Notes: generated by a model not told the origin, from the letters alone. A DNA stretch of 64,000 nucleotides from Providencia alcalifaciens (GCA_025961275.1 JAOQNJ010000001.1:4175353-4239352); one strand, 5' to 3'; positions 10,067-20,617 are shown, counted from the first letter of the stretch. Numbers and translations: made by a program.

Positions 10067-11497
10067 ATGAAAGTAACACTCCCTGATTATAAACAAGCAG
10101 GCGTATTGGTTGTTGGTGATGTCATGTTAGATCGCTATTGGCATGGTCAAGCTAACCGTATTTCACCAGAAGCACCGGTTCCGGTGGTAAAAGTTAACAT
10201 GGTAGAAGAGCGCCCCGGTGGGGCTGCGAATGTCGCGATGAATATCGCATCATTGGGTGCTAATTCGCGACTTGTTGGGTTGACAGGTATTGATGACGCT
10301 GCTAAAGCGCTTACTGAAACTCTCAATGCAGTGAAAGTTCGCTGTGATTTTGTGGCGATCCCAACTCATCCGACGATTACTAAATTACGTGTTTTATCCC
10401 GTAATCAGCAATTGATCCGCCTTGATTTTGAGGAAGGATTTGACAATGTTGATGTACAACCGATGCTAGAACGTATTGAGCAAGCTTTGCCTCATATTGG
10501 CGCATTGGTGCTGTCAGACTATGCAAAAGGTGCGCTATCACAGGTTCAAAAAATGATCGCACTGGCAAATAAAGCGGGTGTTCCCGTCTTGATCGATCCA
10601 AAAGGCAGCGATTTTGAACGTTATCGTGGTGCGACACTTCTAACTCCTAATATGTCAGAATTTGAAGCTATTGTAGGGAGTTGCCGTGATAACCAAGATG
10701 TCGAAGAGAAAGGGATGAAATTATTGGAGTCTCTTGATTTGACGGCCTTACTGATCACTCGTTCAGAGCAGGGCATGAGCTTGATCCGTCGTAATGAAGC
10801 CCCACTGCATTTACCGACTGAAGCACAAGAAGTTTATGATGTAACAGGGGCTGGTGACACGGTAATTGGCGTATTAGCAGCATCGATAGCATCTGGCCGT
10901 CCATTACATGAAGCTTGCGCATTAGCTAATGCGGCTGCGGGTGTGGTGGTTGGTAAACTGGGAACTTCGACGGTTTCACCAATTGAATTAGAAAATGCAA
11001 TCCGTGGACGTGCTGATAACGGTTTTGGTGTGATGGATGAAAGTCAGCTAAAACAAGCTGTTGCAAATGCAAGGCAGCGTGGTGAAAGTGTTGTGATGAC
11101 CAATGGTTGCTTTGATATTCTTCATGCAGGTCATGTTACTTATCTCGCTAACGCACGGAAACTCGGCGACAGGCTAATTGTTGCGGTGAATAGTGATGCC
11201 TCAACACGCCGCTTAAAAGGCGAAACTCGTCCAGTCAATCCGCTTGAGCAACGCATGATAGTATTAGGGGCATTAGAATCTGTCGATTGGGTTGTTCCTT
11301 TCGAAGAAGATACGCCACAGCGTTTGATCAGCGAAGTGCTACCGGATGTACTGGTAAAAGGTGGGGATTATCGCCCTGAAGAAATAGCGGGTAGTGAAGA
11401 GGTTTGGGCTGCTGGTGGAGAGGTTAGAGTCCTTAATTTTGAAGACGGTATTTCAACCACAAATATCATCAAAAATATCATGAAAACGACCGAGTAA
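10067..11497 (+). CDS. hldE: bifunctional heptose-7-phosphate kinase / heptose-1-phosphate adenylyltransferase HldE
   Basis: HldE makes ADP-heptose for the lipopolysaccharide inner core. Residues 1 to about 318 are a PfkB/ribokinase fold that phosphorylates D-glycero-beta-D-manno-heptose 7-phosphate; it carries [11 protein letters not shown] and the anion-hole motif GAGDT (about 261-265). Residues about 344-476 are a cytidylyltransferase-like domain that adds AMP, with [16 protein letters not shown] including the HxGH signature. Length 476 is the same order as E. coli (477). A clear GGAG ribosome site precedes the ATG at 10067. Confidence 0.97.
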   Translation: MKVTLPDYKQAGVLVVGDVMLDRYWHGQANRISPEAPVPVVKVNMVEERPGGAANVAMNIASLGANSRLVGLTGIDDAAKALTETLNAVKVRCDFVAIPTHPTITKLRVLSRNQQLIRLDFEEGFDNVDVQPMLERIEQALPHIGALVLSDYAKGALSQVQKMIALANKAGVPVLIDPKGSDFERYRGATLLTPNMSEFEAIVGSCRDNQDVEEKGMKLLESLDLTALLITRSEQGMSLIRRNEAPLHLPTEAQEVYDVTGAGDTVIGVLAASIASGRPLHEACALANAAAGVVVGKLGTSTVSPIELENAIRGRADNGFGVMDESQLKQAVANARQRGESVVMTNGCFDILHAGHVTYLANARKLGDRLIVAVNSDASTRRLKGETRPVNPLEQRMIVLGALESVDWVVPFEEDTPQRLISEVLPDVLVKGGDYRPEEIAGSEEVWAAGGEVRVLNFEDGISTTNIIKNIMKTTE

Positions 11498-11629
11498 CTG
11501 CACGTTTATCAATAATAGAAAAGGCCTGCTATTCAATTTGAACTGCAAGCCTGATTACCATAGACTTCAAGTGCTAGTTAATTGCGCGTGTCCGCATCGC
11601 TGGCAATACGATTCATGTTAGGTTAAGAA

Positions 11630-11911
11630 TTATTGCTCTTCTTTCTTTTCTTCGAGAGCTTTAGGTTCGCTAAAACGCTCTTCTAATGCCTTCACGCGCT
11701 GTTCCATTTGAACCAGTTTTTCGCGGGTGCGCAATAATACTTGTGTTTGAATATCAAACTCTACTCGGCTTACGAGATCAAGCTTACCAAGCTGTGATTG
11801 CAGTAATGAACGCAATTTTTTGTCAAAGTCTTCACCTAAATCACGAACGCCTTTTGGTAAAGCACCTTGGATTTGGCGTGCTACTTGTTCAATTTTTTTC
11901 GGATCGAGCAT
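11630..11911 (-). CDS. ubiK: ubiquinone biosynthesis accessory factor UbiK
   Basis: UbiK (formerly YqiC) helps the aerobic ubiquinone biosynthesis complex with UbiJ. The 93-residue product begins [20 protein letters not shown] and continues with [17 protein letters not shown] and a C-terminal coiled coil with the conserved [16 protein letters not shown]. The tail is unusually rich in E and K. It is divergent from ribB across a long leader, as in E. coli. Confidence 0.92.
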   Translation of the reverse strand: MLDPKKIEQVARQIQGALPKGVRDLGEDFDKKLRSLLQSQLGKLDLVSRVEFDIQTQVLLRTREKLVQMEQRVKALEERFSEPKALEEKKEEQ

Positions 11912-11989
11912 TTGCGGGTCCTTAAGTGTCAGAATATCAATTTACTGATAGTGTAATACCACAACGCTTCGTAATAAACCCCAATACTT

Positions 11990-12108
11990 GTCATACTTCA
12001 CGTTGTCGCGTTATTGGCTATGCTCATTCACTCTAGTTACGTAGTTATATACGCTCCTAGGGATTCATTCACTTGCCGCCTAGCGACAACTCGAATTATT
12101 TAGAGTAT
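11990..12108. repeat. ERIC element
   Basis: This is a 119-base copy with classic ERIC features: outer ends GTCATACTTCACGTTG and CAACTCGAATTATTTAGAG, and a central palindrome with CTCTAGTTACGTAG facing ACGCTCCTAGGGATTCA. The latter closely resembles the ERIC1R primer region. It lies between ubiK and the FMN riboswitch. Confidence 0.85.
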
Positions 12109-12259
12109 TTAACTCATGAGAGAATTTAGGAGTAGCCATATATTGAGTTAGGTTAATACTTGGTTTTTATTGATTTTTTTGACTAAAAATGTGAGTTGTG
12201 TGCCAATTTTCTGTTTGATCGTTGCGCAGCTTGATTATTGGCGCTATATTTATGGCGTT

Positions 12260-12408
12260 TATCTCAGGGCGGGGTGAAAGTCCCCACCGGCGGTAACATG
12301 CTTGAGCATGAAGCCCGCGAGCGCTTTATAGCCTGTATTAGGTGGTAAAGGTCAGCAGATCCAGTGTGAATCTGGAGCCGACGGTTATAGTCCGGATGGG
12401 AGAGAATA
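12260..12408 (+). promoter_or_regulatory. FMN riboswitch (RFN element)
   Basis: All the conserved RFN blocks appear in order: CAGGGCGGGGTGAAAG, CCCCACCGGCGGTAA, AGCCCGCGAGCG, GGTCAGCAGATCC, TCTGGAGCCGACGGT and TAGTCCGGATGGGAGAGAA. The closing helix pairs TATCTC with GAGAATA. It lies upstream of ribB only, so FMN probably represses synthesis of the butanone phosphate precursor. A hairpin at about 12,466-12,489 provides the off-state platform. Confidence 0.96.
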
Positions 12409-12465
12409 ACTGTATCAGTATACATTGTGCTTTTGCGCAATATTGATCTGCATACCTGAATTCGT

Positions 12466-12489
12466 AAAAAACGCGTTCGCGGTTTTTTG
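12466..12489 (+). terminator. expression-platform terminator of the FMN riboswitch
   Basis: A compact inverted repeat (AAAAAACGCG, then CGCGGTTTTTT) ends in a run of six T. It lies between the aptamer and the ribB start, where an FMN-stabilised attenuator is expected. Confidence 0.7.
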
Positions 12490-12564
12490 TTTATTCAGTT
12501 CTCGTACTCCTAAGACTGCCCTGATTCTGGTAACTAAAAAATTGAAACTTAAGAGGTTTTTACC

Positions 12565-13218
12565 ATGAATCAGACGCTACTTTCCGAATTCGGTAATCCA
12601 ATCGAACGTGTTGAACATGCTATCGAAGCAATCCGCCAAGGCAAAGGTGTGCTTGTGCTCGATGATGAAGATCGTGAAAATGAAGGCGACCTTGTTTTTG
12701 CAGCTGAAACGATGACTCCAGAGCAAATGGCAATGACAATCCGCTATAGCAGTGGAATTGTTTGTTTATGCATCACTGAAGAACGTCGTAGACAGCTTGA
12801 ACTTCCGATGATGGTCGATAAAAATACCAGCCAAAACCAAACTGCTTTTACTGTGACGATTGAAGCGGCAAAAGGTGTTTCAACTGGAGTTTCGGCTGCG
12901 GATCGTGTCACAACTATTCGCGCTGCTATCGCTGATAATGCTATTCCAGCTGACATTCATCATCCTGGGCATGTTTTCCCACTCCGTGGCCGTGAAGGCG
13001 GAGTGTTAACACGCCGTGGTCATACAGAAGCGAGTATTGATTTAGCAACATTAGCAGGTTTTAAACCTGCTGGCGTATTGTGTGAATTGACTAATGATGA
13101 TGGCACTATGGCTCGTGCACCAGAAGTTGTTGCCTTTGCCAGAGAGCATGGTTTGACCGTGTTGACGATCGAAGATTTGGTTGCATATCGCCTGCAAGCA
13201 GAACAAAAAGCAAGTTAA
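12565..13218 (+). CDS. ribB: 3,4-dihydroxy-2-butanone 4-phosphate synthase RibB
   Basis: RibB converts ribulose 5-phosphate to 3,4-dihydroxy-2-butanone 4-phosphate plus formate, feeding riboflavin synthesis. The 217-residue single-domain protein carries the acidic metal and substrate loop [27 protein letters not shown] and [16 protein letters not shown]. No GTP cyclohydrolase II domain is fused. The start has AAGAGG upstream. The FMN riboswitch in the leader indicates end-product control. Confidence 0.97.
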   Translation: MNQTLLSEFGNPIERVEHAIEAIRQGKGVLVLDDEDRENEGDLVFAAETMTPEQMAMTIRYSSGIVCLCITEERRRQLELPMMVDKNTSQNQTAFTVTIEAAKGVSTGVSAADRVTTIRAAIADNAIPADIHHPGHVFPLRGREGGVLTRRGHTEASIDLATLAGFKPAGVLCELTNDDGTMARAPEVVAFAREHGLTVLTIEDLVAYRLQAEQKAS

Positions 13219-13257
13219 TTAGCGCGAACAATTATCAGACGTTTAGCTTAAACATTC

Positions 13258-13290
13258 AAAGCCACAAAGCGCATACCTTTGTGGCTTTTT
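13258..13290 (+). terminator. intrinsic terminator of ribB
   Basis: A strong stem (AAAGCCACAAAG / CTTTGTGGCTTT) with a short loop runs into a T tract, about 40 bases after the ribB stop. Confidence 0.85.
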
Positions 13291-13389
13291 CAATTTATTT
13301 GATAAAGATGCTCAGCGTGATGCTACTGTGATTTAGGGCGAAAATACGTATGCTAGATGCAGAATACGTAAGATGGAGCATGAAAAATC

Positions 13390-14175
13390 ATGTCAGCAAA
13401 TAGAATGCCCGCACTATTTATTGGCCATGGCAGCCCAATGAATGCAGTGTCTGATAATCATTTTACAAAAGCATGGGAAGCACTCGGTCAATCCCTCCCA
13501 AAACCAAAAGCAATCCTCATGGTTTCGGCACATTGGTATACTCGAGGAACCGCAGTTACAGCGATGGAAAATCCTAAAACTATCCATGATTTCGGCGGTT
13601 TTCCTGATGCACTATTCCAAGTTGAATATCCTGCTCCAGGCTCACCAGAACTTGCTGGGCAGATTGCTGATTTGTTATCACCATTGTCTATCTATTTAGA
13701 TCACAATGAGTGGGGGCTAGATCATGGCGCTTGGGAAATCCTTGTACGCATGTACCCTGAGGCTAATATCCCTGTGATCCAACTCAGCATTGATGGTACT
13801 AAGCCATTAGCTTGGCATCTTGAAATGGGCCGTAAGCTAGCAGGATTGAGAGAACAAGGAATAATGATTATGGGCAGTGGTAATGTAGTGCATAATTTAA
13901 GAGAAATGAATTGGCAAAATGCAGAGATTGAGGCTTATCCTTGGGCTCGTTCATTCGAGCAATTTGTTTGTGATAATTTGCGAAGTCAAGGATCACCACA
14001 CCCATTAACACAAGTTCTGGAAAGAGAAGATGGTAAGCGTTCTAATCCATCCTCTGAACACTTTTTACCTTTACTCTATATTCTTGGTACATGGAATGGT
14101 GAAGAGGCGATATCGACCCCAACTCAAGGCATTGTATCCGGTTCATTGAGTATGTTATCTGTGCAAGTGGGCTAG
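13390..14175 (+). CDS. ygiD: LigB-family extradiol dioxygenase YgiD (4,5-DOPA dioxygenase type)
   Basis: E. coli YgiD opens the ring of L-DOPA in a metal-dependent extradiol reaction; the physiological substrate is unsettled. The 261-residue product has the metal-binding elements of the class III (DODA) family: FIGHGSPMNA near the N terminus, SAHWYT, HDFGGFP and the mid-protein GLDHGAWEIL. A later GSGNVVHNLR segment also matches. In E. coli zupT lies between ygiD and ribB; here ribB is the direct neighbour with its own terminator. Confidence 0.9.
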   Translation: MSANRMPALFIGHGSPMNAVSDNHFTKAWEALGQSLPKPKAILMVSAHWYTRGTAVTAMENPKTIHDFGGFPDALFQVEYPAPGSPELAGQIADLLSPLSIYLDHNEWGLDHGAWEILVRMYPEANIPVIQLSIDGTKPLAWHLEMGRKLAGLREQGIMIMGSGNVVHNLREMNWQNAEIEAYPWARSFEQFVCDNLRSQGSPHPLTQVLEREDGKRSNPSSEHFLPLLYILGTWNGEEAISTPTQGIVSGSLSMLSVQVG

Positions 14176-14243
14176 GTTGGTAAAAAACATTTTGTTGTTG
14201 TAGTGCTTTGTTTTCAATGTACTGAATAATAATAGTTATTTAA

Positions 14244-14281
14244 AAGCCCGAACCACAGACATCAGTATGTGATTCGGGCTA
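14244..14281. terminator. hairpin between convergent ygiD and the amidase gene
   Basis: An imperfect stem (AGCCCGAACCAC / GTGATTCGGGCT) lies between two converging genes. It could end transcription in either direction; the T tract is weak on both sides. Confidence 0.5.
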
Positions 14282-14354
14282 TCTGTAAAGCCTTTTTTAC
14301 AGTCAATCGTATTTTGAAATATGAACAATATATTGAGGGCTATTTGTGTCGAGG

Positions 14355-15800
14355 TTATTCATTGCCTGCCCAAATTTGTGGGCTTAAATGCCCCCAAGGT
14401 GCCGCATTTTCAAGTTGGCCCGCTAAACTAAATAATTTTGCATCTAGGCCAAAACCAGCCGTGAACATCACACCTATCGGCAAGTTAGTGTTTGAATCAA
14501 AGCCGGCAGGCACAGACATTGAAGGTAATCCGGATATATTAGCAAGGGCAGTAAAAGGTGATTGGCTAAATACATGATTTATCCAGCCCAATCCATCCAC
14601 ATCATTTTGTACTTTATTATACTCACCAATTTTTAAAGGTAATTTGGCGATTGTTGGTGTCATTAAAATATCGTATTTTTCAAAATAGCCACCTAATTTA
14701 CGAGAGACGATATTTCTTGTTGAAATCGCTTTTAGAATATCTATCCCACTAATTTTTTTACCGTACTGATAGGCAGCAATTGTTGCAGCCTCAAGGTTTT
14801 CTTCATTAACCAACCTTCCTGTAATTGCGGCGACATTATCGATCCATGCTGCTGTGTTTACATTCCAGAATTGGGCGTTAGCGAAAACAAAAGCTTCCCA
14901 ACTCACACCTGTATCAAGTTGAACAACTTCAATCTCATGGCCTAATGTAGATAGCAATTGTGCTGTTTTTTGCAATGCGGCAGAAATAGAACTCTCTGTT
15001 TTTTCGCCTGTAGGCGGATCGATGACTAATCCTATCTTTAATTTGCCTGGGCTTTCACTTACAGCACTTAAAAAGCTTTTTTCAGGTGAGGCGGTGTAAT
15101 AAGGTTCGCCAACCGCAGGAATGCTAATTGCATCCAACAAAGCCGCACTATCTCTTACTGTGCGGCTTACTCCCAGATGTGCTAATAAGCCACTCCACAC
15201 TTCATCTTGAAATGGCCCGCTAGAGACGCGGCCACGAGTTGGTTTTAAACCAAAGAGGCCATTCACTGCTGCTGGGACTCGAATCGAACCACCGCCGTCT
15301 GTGGCATGTGCCAAGGGAACCATTCCAGCGGCGACAGCAGCAGCCGATCCACCCGTTGAACCACCTACATTAAAATCGGGATTCCAAGGATTCAATGTTG
15401 GCCCAGTAAAGCGAGCTTCTGTTGTGGTACTAATCGCAAATTCAGATGTCGTTGTTCGACCCAGAGTTGCTAGTCCTGCTTTTTTATATAACGACATTAA
15501 AGTCGAGTCATCATTTATAATCATACCTTGAGCTAGCTGGCTGCCAAGCTCATTTCTTTTTCCATTCATGGTAATAGCAAGATCTTTAATTAAGAAAGGA
15601 GCACCATATAATGGAGATAACTTATCTGCATTAGGGGCTACTTCCCCAATCCAAAACTCAATAACAGCATTGATTTGAGGATTGATTCGACTGATAGCGT
15701 CTATAGAAGCTTGAATAACCTCATCACCACTCACTTCTTTATTTCTAATTAGTTGTGCTAAACCAATGCCATCATAAGAAACAAATTCACTTGATTTCAT
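14355..15800 (-). CDS. amidase signature family hydrolase
   Basis: The 481-residue cytoplasmic amidase has the full Ser-cisSer-Lys triad: K72 in FLIKDLA, S148 in the signature loop GGSTGGSAAA, and nucleophile S172 in DGGGSIRVPA. The closest recognisable type is the broad group that includes 6-aminohexanoate cyclic-dimer hydrolase and related amidases. It is not GatA, since no GatB or GatC gene is nearby. The substrate cannot be read from sequence. AGGAG precedes the ATG. It sits between ygiD and ygiC, an insertion relative to E. coli, with its own promoter space, which suggests an acquired or relocated gene. Confidence 0.88.
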   Translation of the reverse strand: MKSSEFVSYDGIGLAQLIRNKEVSGDEVIQASIDAISRINPQINAVIEFWIGEVAPNADKLSPLYGAPFLIKDLAITMNGKRNELGSQLAQGMIINDDSTLMSLYKKAGLATLGRTTTSEFAISTTTEARFTGPTLNPWNPDFNVGGSTGGSAAAVAAGMVPLAHATDGGGSIRVPAAVNGLFGLKPTRGRVSSGPFQDEVWSGLLAHLGVSRTVRDSAALLDAISIPAVGEPYYTASPEKSFLSAVSESPGKLKIGLVIDPPTGEKTESSISAALQKTAQLLSTLGHEIEVVQLDTGVSWEAFVFANAQFWNVNTAAWIDNVAAITGRLVNEENLEAATIAAYQYGKKISGIDILKAISTRNIVSRKLGGYFEKYDILMTPTIAKLPLKIGEYNKVQNDVDGLGWINHVFSQSPFTALANISGLPSMSVPAGFDSNTNLPIGVMFTAGFGLDAKLFSLAGQLENAAPWGHLSPQIWAGNE

Positions 15801-16193
15801 ATTAGTCTCCTGTTATTTAATCTTATATTACAGTTGCTTATAAAGAATAAAATCGGATATATTTTCGTTAAAATACAAAAAAAACATCTGTGTGGATACG
15901 ACATTAATTCAGATTAAAGATGTTTATCTTTAAAGAAATGCTTGGATATTCATAGCCAAATTAGAGTAAAAAAAGTACAGATTAGGAATGTATACTGCAC
16001 ATCATTTAATGATAATGCAACATATTGATAACATTTTTAGGGTTGGGTTATTAGATTAAAGCAATTATTCAGGACAACTTGCGGAAAATTACAGAGAGGA
16101 TAGTTCTAGATGCATTAAAACTTTATAATTCGCTGGGTTTATTTGATGTTAGTTTGTTGCAAAAAAGGCATGTTTCCACATGCCTTTTATCGA
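15801..16193. other. intergenic spacer upstream of the amidase gene
   Basis: This is 393 AT-rich bases between two leftward genes. It should contain the amidase promoter and holds the ygiC terminator at its right edge. I see no ERIC element or other gene. Confidence 0.45.
16161..16190 (-). terminator. intrinsic terminator of ygiBC
   Basis: On the minus strand AAAGGCATG pairs with CATGCCTTT and runs into TTTTTTGC, immediately after the ygiC stop. Confidence 0.85.
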
Positions 16194-17354
16194 TTAGTCT
16201 ATAATAACGTGAGGGTAAAATCTTGATAAATCTTGAGTAATTATTTCTTTGTCTTCACGAATACAGATACCTGCAGCTTGATCATTAACCAGCCAACTTC
16301 CCACTAACGTGTAGTTACCCTCAAATTGAGGTAGCGCGTGGAATTGCTGGATAATCATACCTTCTTCACCATAAGGCCCATCAGCGGATGCAATTTCTTT
16401 ACCGTTTTCAATGACACGAATATTGGCACCCTCGCGAGAAAATAGCGGCTTAATCACATAGCTATTGAGTTCAGGTTTATTGCCATCGGCAAAGTAAGCT
16501 GGCAGTAAATTAGGATGATCTGGGAACATTTCCCACAACATTGGTAGCAGAGCTTTATTGGATATAATACTTTTCCAAGCAGGCTCTAACCAACGAACAC
16601 CTGCATCTTCTAATTTCGTGGAGAAAATTTCTCTTAGCATGAATTCCCACGGATACAGCTTAAATAAGTTACTGATCACTTGATCTTGTGGATCCGTGAA
16701 TTCACCTTTTTCACCGAGGCCAATTTCATCCATGTATAGGAATTCCGTGGCAACGCCAGCTTCATTTGCACAGTCTTGCAAATATTGAACTGTGCCACGA
16801 TCTTCCTCCGTATCACGGCAGCAAGCCATGTGGAGCAGACGGAAACCATGCTGATCTTTGAGCTGTGTGAAACGTTCGATCAATTGTTCTTGAATACCAT
16901 TAAATTGATCGGCATTTTCTGGCAGATTTCCAGCTGCTATCTGATCTTCCAACCAGATCCATTGGAAGAATGCAGATTCATACAGCGAGGTTGGGGTATC
17001 TGCATTATTTTCCAGAAGCTTAGGTGGGTTTACACCGTCATAAGCGAGATCAAGGCGTGAATAGAGGGATGGCTGGCCTGTTTTCCATGAATTGCGGACA
17101 AAGCCCCAACAATGTTTTGGAATTTGAAAACGCGCAAGTAGTTCATCACTTTCGATAACACGCTCGACCACTTTTAAGCACATTTGATGCAGTTCAGCGG
17201 TCACATCTTCGATTTCTTCAATCTGTGCTAGGGTGAATTGATAATAGGCATCTTCAGACCAGTATGGCTCGCCATACATAGTGTGAAAACCGAAACCAAA
17301 TTCGGCCGCTTTGTCGCGCCAATCAGGGCGCTCAATAATAGGAACTCGCTTCAT
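16194..17354 (-). CDS. ygiC: ATP-grasp glutathionylspermidine synthase-like protein YgiC
   Basis: The 386-residue protein belongs to the glutathionylspermidine synthase / YgiC-YjfC family, with an ATP-grasp ligase fold. No peptidase (amidase) domain is present, unlike bifunctional Gss, and the substrate of YgiC is not established. Recognisable segments are [41 protein letters not shown] and [14 protein letters not shown]. It follows ygiB by 6 bases and the pair ends at a shared terminator, so they are probably co-transcribed. Confidence 0.9.
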   Translation of the reverse strand: MKRVPIIERPDWRDKAAEFGFGFHTMYGEPYWSEDAYYQFTLAQIEEIEDVTAELHQMCLKVVERVIESDELLARFQIPKHCWGFVRNSWKTGQPSLYSRLDLAYDGVNPPKLLENNADTPTSLYESAFFQWIWLEDQIAAGNLPENADQFNGIQEQLIERFTQLKDQHGFRLLHMACCRDTEEDRGTVQYLQDCANEAGVATEFLYMDEIGLGEKGEFTDPQDQVISNLFKLYPWEFMLREIFSTKLEDAGVRWLEPAWKSIISNKALLPMLWEMFPDHPNLLPAYFADGNKPELNSYVIKPLFSREGANIRVIENGKEIASADGPYGEEGMIIQQFHALPQFEGNYTLVGSWLVNDQAAGICIREDKEIITQDLSRFYPHVIID

Positions 17355-17360
17355 GACTTA

Positions 17361-18065
17361 TCAACCACCCATTGAACGGGAAGATGAAGAAGATTTAGCT
17401 GAAGATGAAGACCTTTGAGCCATAGCTTGTTTGTTGACTGAATCACCGAAACCACCGCGAGTAACGGTAGAGGTCGTTGGTGGCTTAGGTGCCATCGCTG
17501 TTTTTGGTACGCTCATTGTACGACCGCCAGCAGTGGCTGAGCCATAGCTTTTACCGGATGCATCAACAAACTTACCATTGGCTGGGCTTGCAGGGTTTTT
17601 AGAGCTAAATAATGGCTGAGAAGCTGCACCACCGCCCATCATTCGACCCATCATATAACCCATCATTAGTGGCATCCACATGCTACCTGAGCTGCTTTGA
17701 GCTTGAGCAGTTTGTTCACCTTCGCCAGCTCCAGTGCCTGAGAAACTTGCCTGTGCTGGAGCTTGAGTACACATAGACTCACCGAACTCAGCAATACAGT
17801 CTGCTTGGGTTGCATACTTAGGAGCTGTTTTAGCCGCTTCTTGTAATGCATTATTGTAGGCAACAGTACACTGTTCAGCCTGAGAAGGGTTTGCTTGGCT
17901 ACAGTCTTGAGCATTAGTATACAGAGAAACGGTTTCATCGCTTTCTTCACAAGCGGAGAGCATAAATACAGCACTGACTGCGATCGCGACTGGCGCTAAA
18001 CGGTATGAACGCCAAGACTTACGAAATGCGTCTTGATTGATATCTTTGGTACGCTTCATGGTCAT
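17361..18065 (-). CDS. ygiB: DUF1190 envelope protein YgiB
   Basis: The 234-residue protein is of unknown function. An N-terminal hydrophobic segment ends [12 protein letters not shown], a plausible lipobox-like or signal sequence. A Cys-containing region follows ([16 protein letters not shown]), then the conserved [12 protein letters not shown] block and a glycine- and serine-rich tail ending in SRSMGG. A Met-rich stretch ([18 protein letters not shown]) lies mid-protein. I start at 18065 because AGGG lies 8 bases upstream; the methionine at 18059 matches the E. coli start and is possible. In E. coli tolC-ygiB-ygiC are clustered in the same order. Confidence 0.88.
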   Translation of the reverse strand: MTMKRTKDINQDAFRKSWRSYRLAPVAIAVSAVFMLSACEESDETVSLYTNAQDCSQANPSQAEQCTVAYNNALQEAAKTAPKYATQADCIAEFGESMCTQAPAQASFSGTGAGEGEQTAQAQSSSGSMWMPLMMGYMMGRMMGGGAASQPLFSSKNPASPANGKFVDASGKSYGSATAGGRTMSVPKTAMAPKPPTTSTVTRGGFGDSVNKQAMAQRSSSSAKSSSSSRSMGG

Positions 18066-18537
18066 GGTAATTACCCTGAATTAAGAGTGAGTAAGATGTT
18101 AGTTTTGTTGACTCTAGAATAGGCGAAATGCGCTGAAAATTAAAGCTGAAATGCTAATGAAAGACGATTAAATAATAAATTTTGTGAATTTGATACAATA
18201 AGTGGCAAATAACGGAATGAGTAATTAAAATAATTTGATTATTTTCATTTAATATCAAATTGTTATGTTTTTTGTATTTCCTTGGTTATCTCTTAATATC
18301 CACATTCAGAATTGACTGATTTTCCTGAGAAGTAATCAAGTAAAATAGCAATGCTATCATTTAAAAGGTGAGATCGGTGTTTTTAGAGGTTTCAATGCTT
18401 ATTGTGTGATGGTACAGGCTTTCTCTAAAAGAAAAATAGTGAATTAGTATTAATAATTGTGCTTGATAAGAAACATTATTGTTTAAAGTGGCATGATTGA
18501 CATTCATCATGCGTCAATTTGCTATTGTATCAGCTAT

Positions 18538-18650
18538 TCTTCGGTTGTTTGGTTGTCGTATTGACTCAACTATCCCATTCATATAGTTATCTCAACCCAT
18601 TAAGCCGTCTTTGTTTGCACTGATAAGAGTCTTGAATTATTTTGAGCATA
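18538..18650. repeat. degenerate ERIC-like repeat
   Basis: The right end, CTTGAATTATTTTGAGCATA, is a clear ERIC-type terminus. The middle holds AACTATCCCATTCATATAGTTATCTC, a degraded core. The left boundary is a guess. Confidence 0.4.
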
Positions 18651-18805
18651 ATTATCTATGCTGGCTGAATAGCTTTGTTTACCGGTAGGTTTTAACTTAA
18701 ATTATTTGAAATGCAATTCAATAATAAATCAATAAAACTGTTAATAGGGTAAGAAAAATAGGGGAGGGAGAGTTTAAACTCATTAAAGTTAAAATCTCTA
18801 AATAG

Positions 18806-18855
18806 CTAAACTCAGCTATCCGAGCCACACAATTACCTGTGTTTCTCGGGATAGC
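18806..18855. repeat. palindromic repeat downstream of tolC
   Basis: A long hairpin: AGCTATCCGAG pairs with CTCGGGATAGCT (one bulged base) and the inner CACACA pairs with TGTGT. The core matches that of the ERIC-like copies near 700, 22,890 and 40,330, but no ERIC outer ends flank it. It has no T tract on the tolC side. Confidence 0.55.
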
Positions 18856-18892
18856 TTCGCTTGACGCTTATATATTAATCTTAGATTTTAAA

Positions 18893-20275
18893 TTAATTAA
18901 TTTTAGGGGCGTCGATATTTCGGATGATGCTACTGGATGCAGTTGAAACCTCTTTACCCAGACTTGCATTTAGACGCGCGATATCATCTTCATTCAATGT
19001 TCCGCGTGCAAACTCGATATTCAATTGGTTAATCATGTAGTCATAACGAGCATTCGATAGATTTTGTTTCGCCTGATAAAGCGCTGTAGTAGCAGTTAAC
19101 ACATCTACGATTGTACGAGTACCGACTTGGTAACCCGCTTCCATCGCATCTAACGAACTCTGTGCAGACACAACAACTTGCTTATAAGCATTGATGCTAC
19201 TAATAGAGGATGACACGTTGTTATAAGAAGAACGGACCAACTGGATTACATTACGGTAAATGCTTTCAAGTTGCTCACTCGCGCCTTGGAAACCATATTG
19301 TGCCTGTTCAACTTGTGAGCTGACTGCACCACCACTGTATAACGGCAGGCTTAACGTTAAACCAACGCTATTTTGACCATTGTAATTGTTACGATTAGCA
19401 TTGAGACTATTATAATTACCGCCATGGTTTTGGGTGTTAGTGACCGTCGTTGAAGCATTCAATGAAACCGTTGGCATATGACCAGTTTCGGCTAAACGAA
19501 TGTTCTCACGCGAAACATCTTGTGCTAAACGAGCACTCAAAAGGCTAAGATTTCGATCTTCCGCTTCTTTTAAAATCGCATCAACTTGGTCTGGATTCAC
19601 TGTTTTAAAACGATCGATATTCAATGAGGCTAACTGGTTGTAATAGATGCCACTGACTTGACGCAATTTTTCCACTGCATTTTCTAAGCTATTACGGCCT
19701 GCAACTTCTTGCGCCATAACGCTGTCATAGTTTGCACGGGCGTTTTGTACGTCGGTGATAGCGACTAAACCAACATTAAAGCGTTGAGTTGTTTGATCTA
19801 ACTGGCGATAAACGGCTTCTTTGTTAGCTTCGATATAAGATAAGGCATCTATAGCTTTTAATACATTAAAGTAAGCGGTAGCGGTATCCAAAATCAATTG
19901 CTGTTGGCTGGTTTGATAGGTGACGTCAGAAATGCCTGCGGTTTTTTCTTGCAGGGTTAGTTGGCGCCATTTAGACATATCAAAGACCACTTGGGTTAAG
20001 CCTAGAGATGCATTTAATTGGTTACTTTCAGTATTACTTGCATCACGGTAGCCACTTCCGTAGTTTGCACCAGCCGTTAGACCTAATTGTGGTAACAGTG
20101 GGCTACGTGCTTGATTAATTTTCTCGTAAGCTTGGTCACGTTCAGCTAATGATTTTCTTAAGTCAGGATTACTCTCTTTTGATTTTTGGTAAACCTGAAG
20201 TAAATCCTCTGCATAACTGTTGGTACTGAGACCCACAAAACTCAATGCAATAAAAAGGGAAAGCAGCTTCTTCAT
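18893..20275 (-). CDS. tolC: outer membrane efflux channel TolC
   Basis: TolC is the outer-membrane exit duct for AcrAB-type pumps and type I secretion. The start at 20275 gives MKKLLSLFIALSFVG, with AAGGA upstream and a signal peptide ending NSYAEDLLQ. A further eight codons are open to 20299 but lack a ribosome site. The mature protein shows the two outer-membrane efflux repeats, each with helical and strand segments (for example FNVGLVAITDVQNARANYD and YQVGTRTIVDVLTATTALYQAK). At 460 residues it is shorter than E. coli TolC (493), mostly at the C-terminal tail. It is divergent from nudF, as in E. coli. Confidence 0.95.
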   Translation of the reverse strand: MKKLLSLFIALSFVGLSTNSYAEDLLQVYQKSKESNPDLRKSLAERDQAYEKINQARSPLLPQLGLTAGANYGSGYRDASNTESNQLNASLGLTQVVFDMSKWRQLTLQEKTAGISDVTYQTSQQQLILDTATAYFNVLKAIDALSYIEANKEAVYRQLDQTTQRFNVGLVAITDVQNARANYDSVMAQEVAGRNSLENAVEKLRQVSGIYYNQLASLNIDRFKTVNPDQVDAILKEAEDRNLSLLSARLAQDVSRENIRLAETGHMPTVSLNASTTVTNTQNHGGNYNSLNANRNNYNGQNSVGLTLSLPLYSGGAVSSQVEQAQYGFQGASEQLESIYRNVIQLVRSSYNNVSSSISSINAYKQVVVSAQSSLDAMEAGYQVGTRTIVDVLTATTALYQAKQNLSNARYDYMINQLNIEFARGTLNEDDIARLNASLGKEVSTASSSIIRNIDAPKIN

Positions 20276-20617
20276 TTGGATTCCTTGATTAAACAGCAAA
20301 TAGGTTGAGTCTGTTACCTAAAGCCCATCGTGGTTTTGGATGGTGTGAGCTGTGATTATAGGGTAATGAACATAAACCTATTAATATAAAAAATCATCAG
20401 CGCTAGAAACAGTCATCAAAACAGACTCTATTATTACCCATAAATTTAAATAATGGCGCATATTGTAACAGAGTATCGCTTATGTTAACGGTAGCGTTTT
20501 GTGCCATTTTGTCTCAATTTGTTTAAACATTAAATCATATCAGGCTAAAAAACCTTAAAAACTGTCATATTCCATAATTTTTCCTTAATATGGAAATCAT
20601 CAGCTTAGGAGATTTTT
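20276..20617. other. divergent promoter region of tolC and nudF
   Basis: This is 342 AT-rich bases between divergent genes. Both promoters must lie here. I could not identify a convincing mar/rob/soxS box by eye, and no repeat is obvious. Confidence 0.45.

Larger units (their letters stand above)
18066..18892. other. long intergenic region between tolC and ygiB
   Basis: This is 827 bases without a supportable gene. The left two thirds are AT-rich and featureless apart from the presumed ygiB promoter. The right part holds a degenerate ERIC-like unit and a separate strong palindrome, listed on their own. The spacing is much longer than in E. coli, so ygiBC probably has its own promoter here. 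Confidence 0.5.

Noticed and set aside
18806-18855. tolC terminator
   Set aside because: The palindrome is strong but has no T tract on the tolC side and matches the core of the dispersed repeats, so it is listed as a repeat.
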